Assembly: GCA_964442675.1 (NCBI GenBank)
Contig: CAYUAE010000034.1
Coordinates: 1-15,337 of the forward strand
From: Methylomarinum sp964442675
GTDB lineage: Bacteria; Pseudomonadota; Gammaproteobacteria; Methylococcales; Methylomonadaceae
DNA length: 15,337 nucleotides
Direction of reading: 5' to 3'
This document shows positions 13,638 to 15,337 of the stretch, piece by piece. A model generated the notes under the pieces. It did not search any database. It had not been told where the DNA came from and saw only the letters and a list, made by a program, of their open reading frames with translations. The first letter of the stretch is position 1, and every line of letters begins with the position of its first letter. The position numbers were made by a program, and so were the translations under genes.

Positions 13638-14216
13638 TTATCGCGTATCAGCACCCAAAGCCGAGACCAATTGCTGTCCTAACCGCAAAATCGCCTGTTG
13701 CTGTGCGTCATCTTTCAGGGCATCGTCGTCCCAGCCTTTCGTAGCAAAGGGGACAGCCTGTTGCTCGGCCAGAACATTGACGCCTAAATTACTCAACAAT
13801 ATCCGTAAAAACATCAATCCACGCACACCGCCCAATGCACCCGGTGATGTTGCCATAATAGCCGCATATTTGCCGCGAAATGCCGATAATGGCGCTTCAT
13901 CCAGATGCTGTTTACGCGAGGCCCAATCCAGCATATTTTTTAACACAGGCGTAAACATGCCATTATATTCCGGCGACGCGATCAAAAAACCATCGTGGGC
14001 CATTAACAATGCCTTAAACGCCAGTGCCGCATCCGGAATACCCTGTCCGGCTTCCAGATCGGCGTTATACAAGGGTACATCGTAATCGGCCAAATGAATA
14101 ATTGTCACATCGGCACCGGCAGCCATCGCGCCCTCGGCTGCAACAGTTACCAGTCTCTGATTGAACGAAGCCTTCCGGTTACTGCCGGAAAATGCCAGAA
14201 TTTTAGTCTTGCTCAT
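13638..14216 (-). CDS. NADPH-dependent FMN reductase family protein
   Basis: 192-residue flavodoxin-fold oxidoreductase. The FMN phosphate loop is GSNRKASFNQ at 11-20, and SPEYNGMFTPVLKNMLDW at 81-98 is the strong family signature (FMN binding and dimer contact). GALGG at 126-130 is also typical. Homologues reduce quinones, chromate, azo dyes or free FMN with NAD(P)H, so the real substrate cannot be told. The ATG has AAAGG 8 bases upstream and lies 15 bases after the prs-like gene. Its stop almost touches the channel gene. It is most likely cytoplasmic and may serve oxidative-stress defence, which is inference from the family. Confidence 0.92.
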   Translation of the reverse strand: MSKTKILAFSGSNRKASFNQRLVTVAAEGAMAAGADVTIIHLADYDVPLYNADLEAGQGIPDAALAFKALLMAHDGFLIASPEYNGMFTPVLKNMLDWASRKQHLDEAPLSAFRGKYAAIMATSPGALGGVRGLMFLRILLSNLGVNVLAEQQAVPFATKGWDDDALKDDAQQQAILRLGQQLVSALGADTR

Positions 14217-14231
14217 GTTAAAAGCCTTTCA

Positions 14232-15104
14232 TTAAAGATTCAAAAGCGCTTGCGCCAGTCGCTGTGCCAGATAAATACAGGCTGTTTTATGCGACACACT
14301 GTCACAGCTCCAGACTTGTTTAATACCCGCCTGATACAATGCCGCTTCCGCATCGCCACAAAACAACGGATGTGTGACGGCCGCATAAACCTCACAAGCC
14401 CCCGCCTTTTGCAATAATGCTGCGGCCTGAATCAAGGTGCGGCCGGTACTGAGCACATCATCGACCAACACCACTGGTTTACCGCAAAAATCGTACTCTG
14501 GCAGCGTAACAACAACATTTTTATCACCCAACCGTTGTTTATGAGCCACCGCATAGTCAAAACCGGTTTGCTCGGCAATGGCACTGACCCACTGCTTAGA
14601 TTCTGCATCTGGCCCCAACAGCACGGCCGAAACAAACTGCTGCCGCAAAAAAGCACCGATATCGGCGGCAGCCGTTAAGGTGATCGCATTTTGCAAGGGA
14701 ATGGCTTCAGATAAGTGCTGAATACGATGCAAATGCGGGTCAACTGTAATTACATCATCAAATAATTCAGCCAGCAGACGGCCAATAATCTTCTGACTCA
14801 CCGCCTCACCAGGCCGATTCGCAATATCCTGGCGCATATAACATAAATAGGGCGCCACCAGGGTCAAGCGTTTTGCCCCCAGCTCTCGGGCCGTTTTCGC
14901 CGTCAACAATAGCTCGATCAACTTATCGTTTGGCTGATTTAAACTGCGACAAACCACCACATGTTCAGCCAAATCGGTCGGCAACCGTACCAGGCTCTCA
15001 CCATCCGGGAAATGGTGGCATTCGATGATATGGCAATCTCTGTCAAGTACCGCCGCCAGGCGTTCAGATTGCGCTTGATATTCGGAAAACGTCAGTATTT
15101 GCAT
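14232..15104 (-). CDS. Ribose-phosphate pyrophosphokinase family protein
   Basis: 290-residue member of the PRPP synthetase family, expected to make 5-phosphoribosyl diphosphate from ribose 5-phosphate and ATP. Motifs: FPDGE at 32-36; YMRQD at 89-93; VDPHLHR at 121-127; GPDAES at 164-169; a flexible-loop K189/R191 pair in AHKQRLGDKNV; and the PRPP loop VVLVDDVLSTGRT at 211-223. It is about 25 residues shorter than the main bacterial Prs, closer in size to archaeal-type (class III) enzymes, so it is probably a second, specialised copy and I give no symbol. The ATG has no Shine-Dalgarno of its own; a good one lies upstream before a short out-of-frame ORF. Confidence 0.88.
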   Translation of the reverse strand: MQILTFSEYQAQSERLAAVLDRDCHIIECHHFPDGESLVRLPTDLAEHVVVCRSLNQPNDKLIELLLTAKTARELGAKRLTLVAPYLCYMRQDIANRPGEAVSQKIIGRLLAELFDDVITVDPHLHRIQHLSEAIPLQNAITLTAAADIGAFLRQQFVSAVLLGPDAESKQWVSAIAEQTGFDYAVAHKQRLGDKNVVVTLPEYDFCGKPVVLVDDVLSTGRTLIQAAALLQKAGACEVYAAVTHPLFCGDAEAALYQAGIKQVWSCDSVSHKTACIYLAQRLAQALLNL

Positions 15105-15127
15105 CGCAAGAAATCAATTGAAGACAT
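15092..15127 (-). promoter_or_regulatory. Short upstream ORF overlapping the prs-like start
   Basis: Minus-strand ATG at 15127 with AGAGG five bases upstream opens an 11-codon ORF (MSSIDFLRCKY) that ends in a TGA inside the fourth to fifth codon of the prs-like gene, in another frame. The prs-like ATG has no good ribosome site, so ribosomes ending this mini-ORF might restart there. It could also be chance. Confidence 0.3.
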
Positions 15128-15232
15128 CAATACCTCTCATCATCCCAGAAAACGAACACGGCTGACAAGCAATCCTTTAGCCTCAATAACCTTGTTTTTC
15201 CAAATGCTATCCCCATAATAACAGTGCAAGTA

Positions 15233-15337
15233 ATTTATCCAGCACCTCATAATACCCCATCATTGATGGCGAGGATGCCAAGGTGCAATATCTTCTTTAA
15301 GAAAACCTTGCCTTTCAGGGCGAGGTGCTGGATTTAT
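15233..15337. mobile_element. Candidate MITE-like element with terminal inverted repeats and target duplication
   Basis: A 93-base segment (15239-15331) has perfect 10-base terminal inverted repeats, CCAGCACCTC at one end and GAGGTGCTGG at the other. Each is directly flanked on the outside by ATTTAT (15233-15238 and 15332-15337), which looks like a 6-base target-site duplication. Inside are further small inverted repeats: CCATCA/TGATGG, AAGGT/ACCTT and CCTTGCC/GGCGAGG (one wobble). There is no room for a transposase, so it would be a non-autonomous element. The window ends exactly at the right flank, so the outer context is unseen. I recognise no IS family. Confidence 0.45.

Noticed and set aside
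14961..15218. Plus-strand ORF over the prs-like start and upstream gap
   Set aside because: It is mostly antisense to the prs-like N terminus and has no recognisable domain.

Overview
The window is a stretch of gammaproteobacterial chromosome. Every convincing protein gene lies on the minus strand, so the biological reading direction runs from high to low coordinates. The core is the widely conserved fatty-acid/phospholipid cluster yceD-rpmF-plsX-fabH-fabD-fabG-acpP-fabF-pabC-mltG-tmk-holB. It is followed by pilZ and tatD, an arrangement known from pseudomonads and relatives rather than from enterobacteria, where pilZ is absent. Moderate GC content and the gene set would fit a Methylococcales-type methanotroph or another free-living gammaproteobacterium. 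That placement is an inference; no taxon marker is present.

Layout in reading direction. (1) 15337-14232: a short candidate MITE-like element, then a 290-residue ribose-phosphate pyrophosphokinase homologue. (2) 14216-11980: an NADPH-dependent FMN reductase, a six-helix voltage-gated-type potassium channel with a C-terminal zinc ribbon, and an exported pentapeptide-repeat protein, tightly packed. (3) 11956-11502: a complete HicBA toxin-antitoxin pair, including a 59-residue HicA easily missed because of its size. (4) 11490-11359: a 43-codon ORF of unknown status. (5) 11372-1: the essential cluster. It opens at a near-consensus sigma70 promoter so close to the YceD start codon that the message would be almost leaderless.

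The cluster links ribosome synthesis (YceD, bL32), phospholipid initiation (PlsX), the type II fatty-acid cycle (FabH, FabD, FabG, ACP, FabF), folate synthesis (PabC), cell-wall processing (MltG), dTMP supply (Tmk) and replication (HolB). Many of its genes overlap by 1, 4 or 8 bases, which suggests translational coupling. The breaks in this packing hold regulatory DNA: a rho-independent terminator after rpmF with hairpins and a possible -10 before plsX; an unremarkable 196-base gap before fabD; a clear promoter and leader hairpin before acpP; and a 298-base acpP-fabF gap.

The acpP-fabF gap is the best candidate for something undescribed. On the minus strand it reads as a possible promoter, about 120 nt of nested complementary segments closed by an 8 + 4 bp stem, and then a 17-bp hairpin with a paired U-tract. 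It could be an independent small RNA, a regulatory leader of fabF, or a fossil inverted-repeat element. The sequence alone does not decide. No tRNA, rRNA, CRISPR array or complete transposase gene was seen, and no gene-free stretch exceeds 300 bases.
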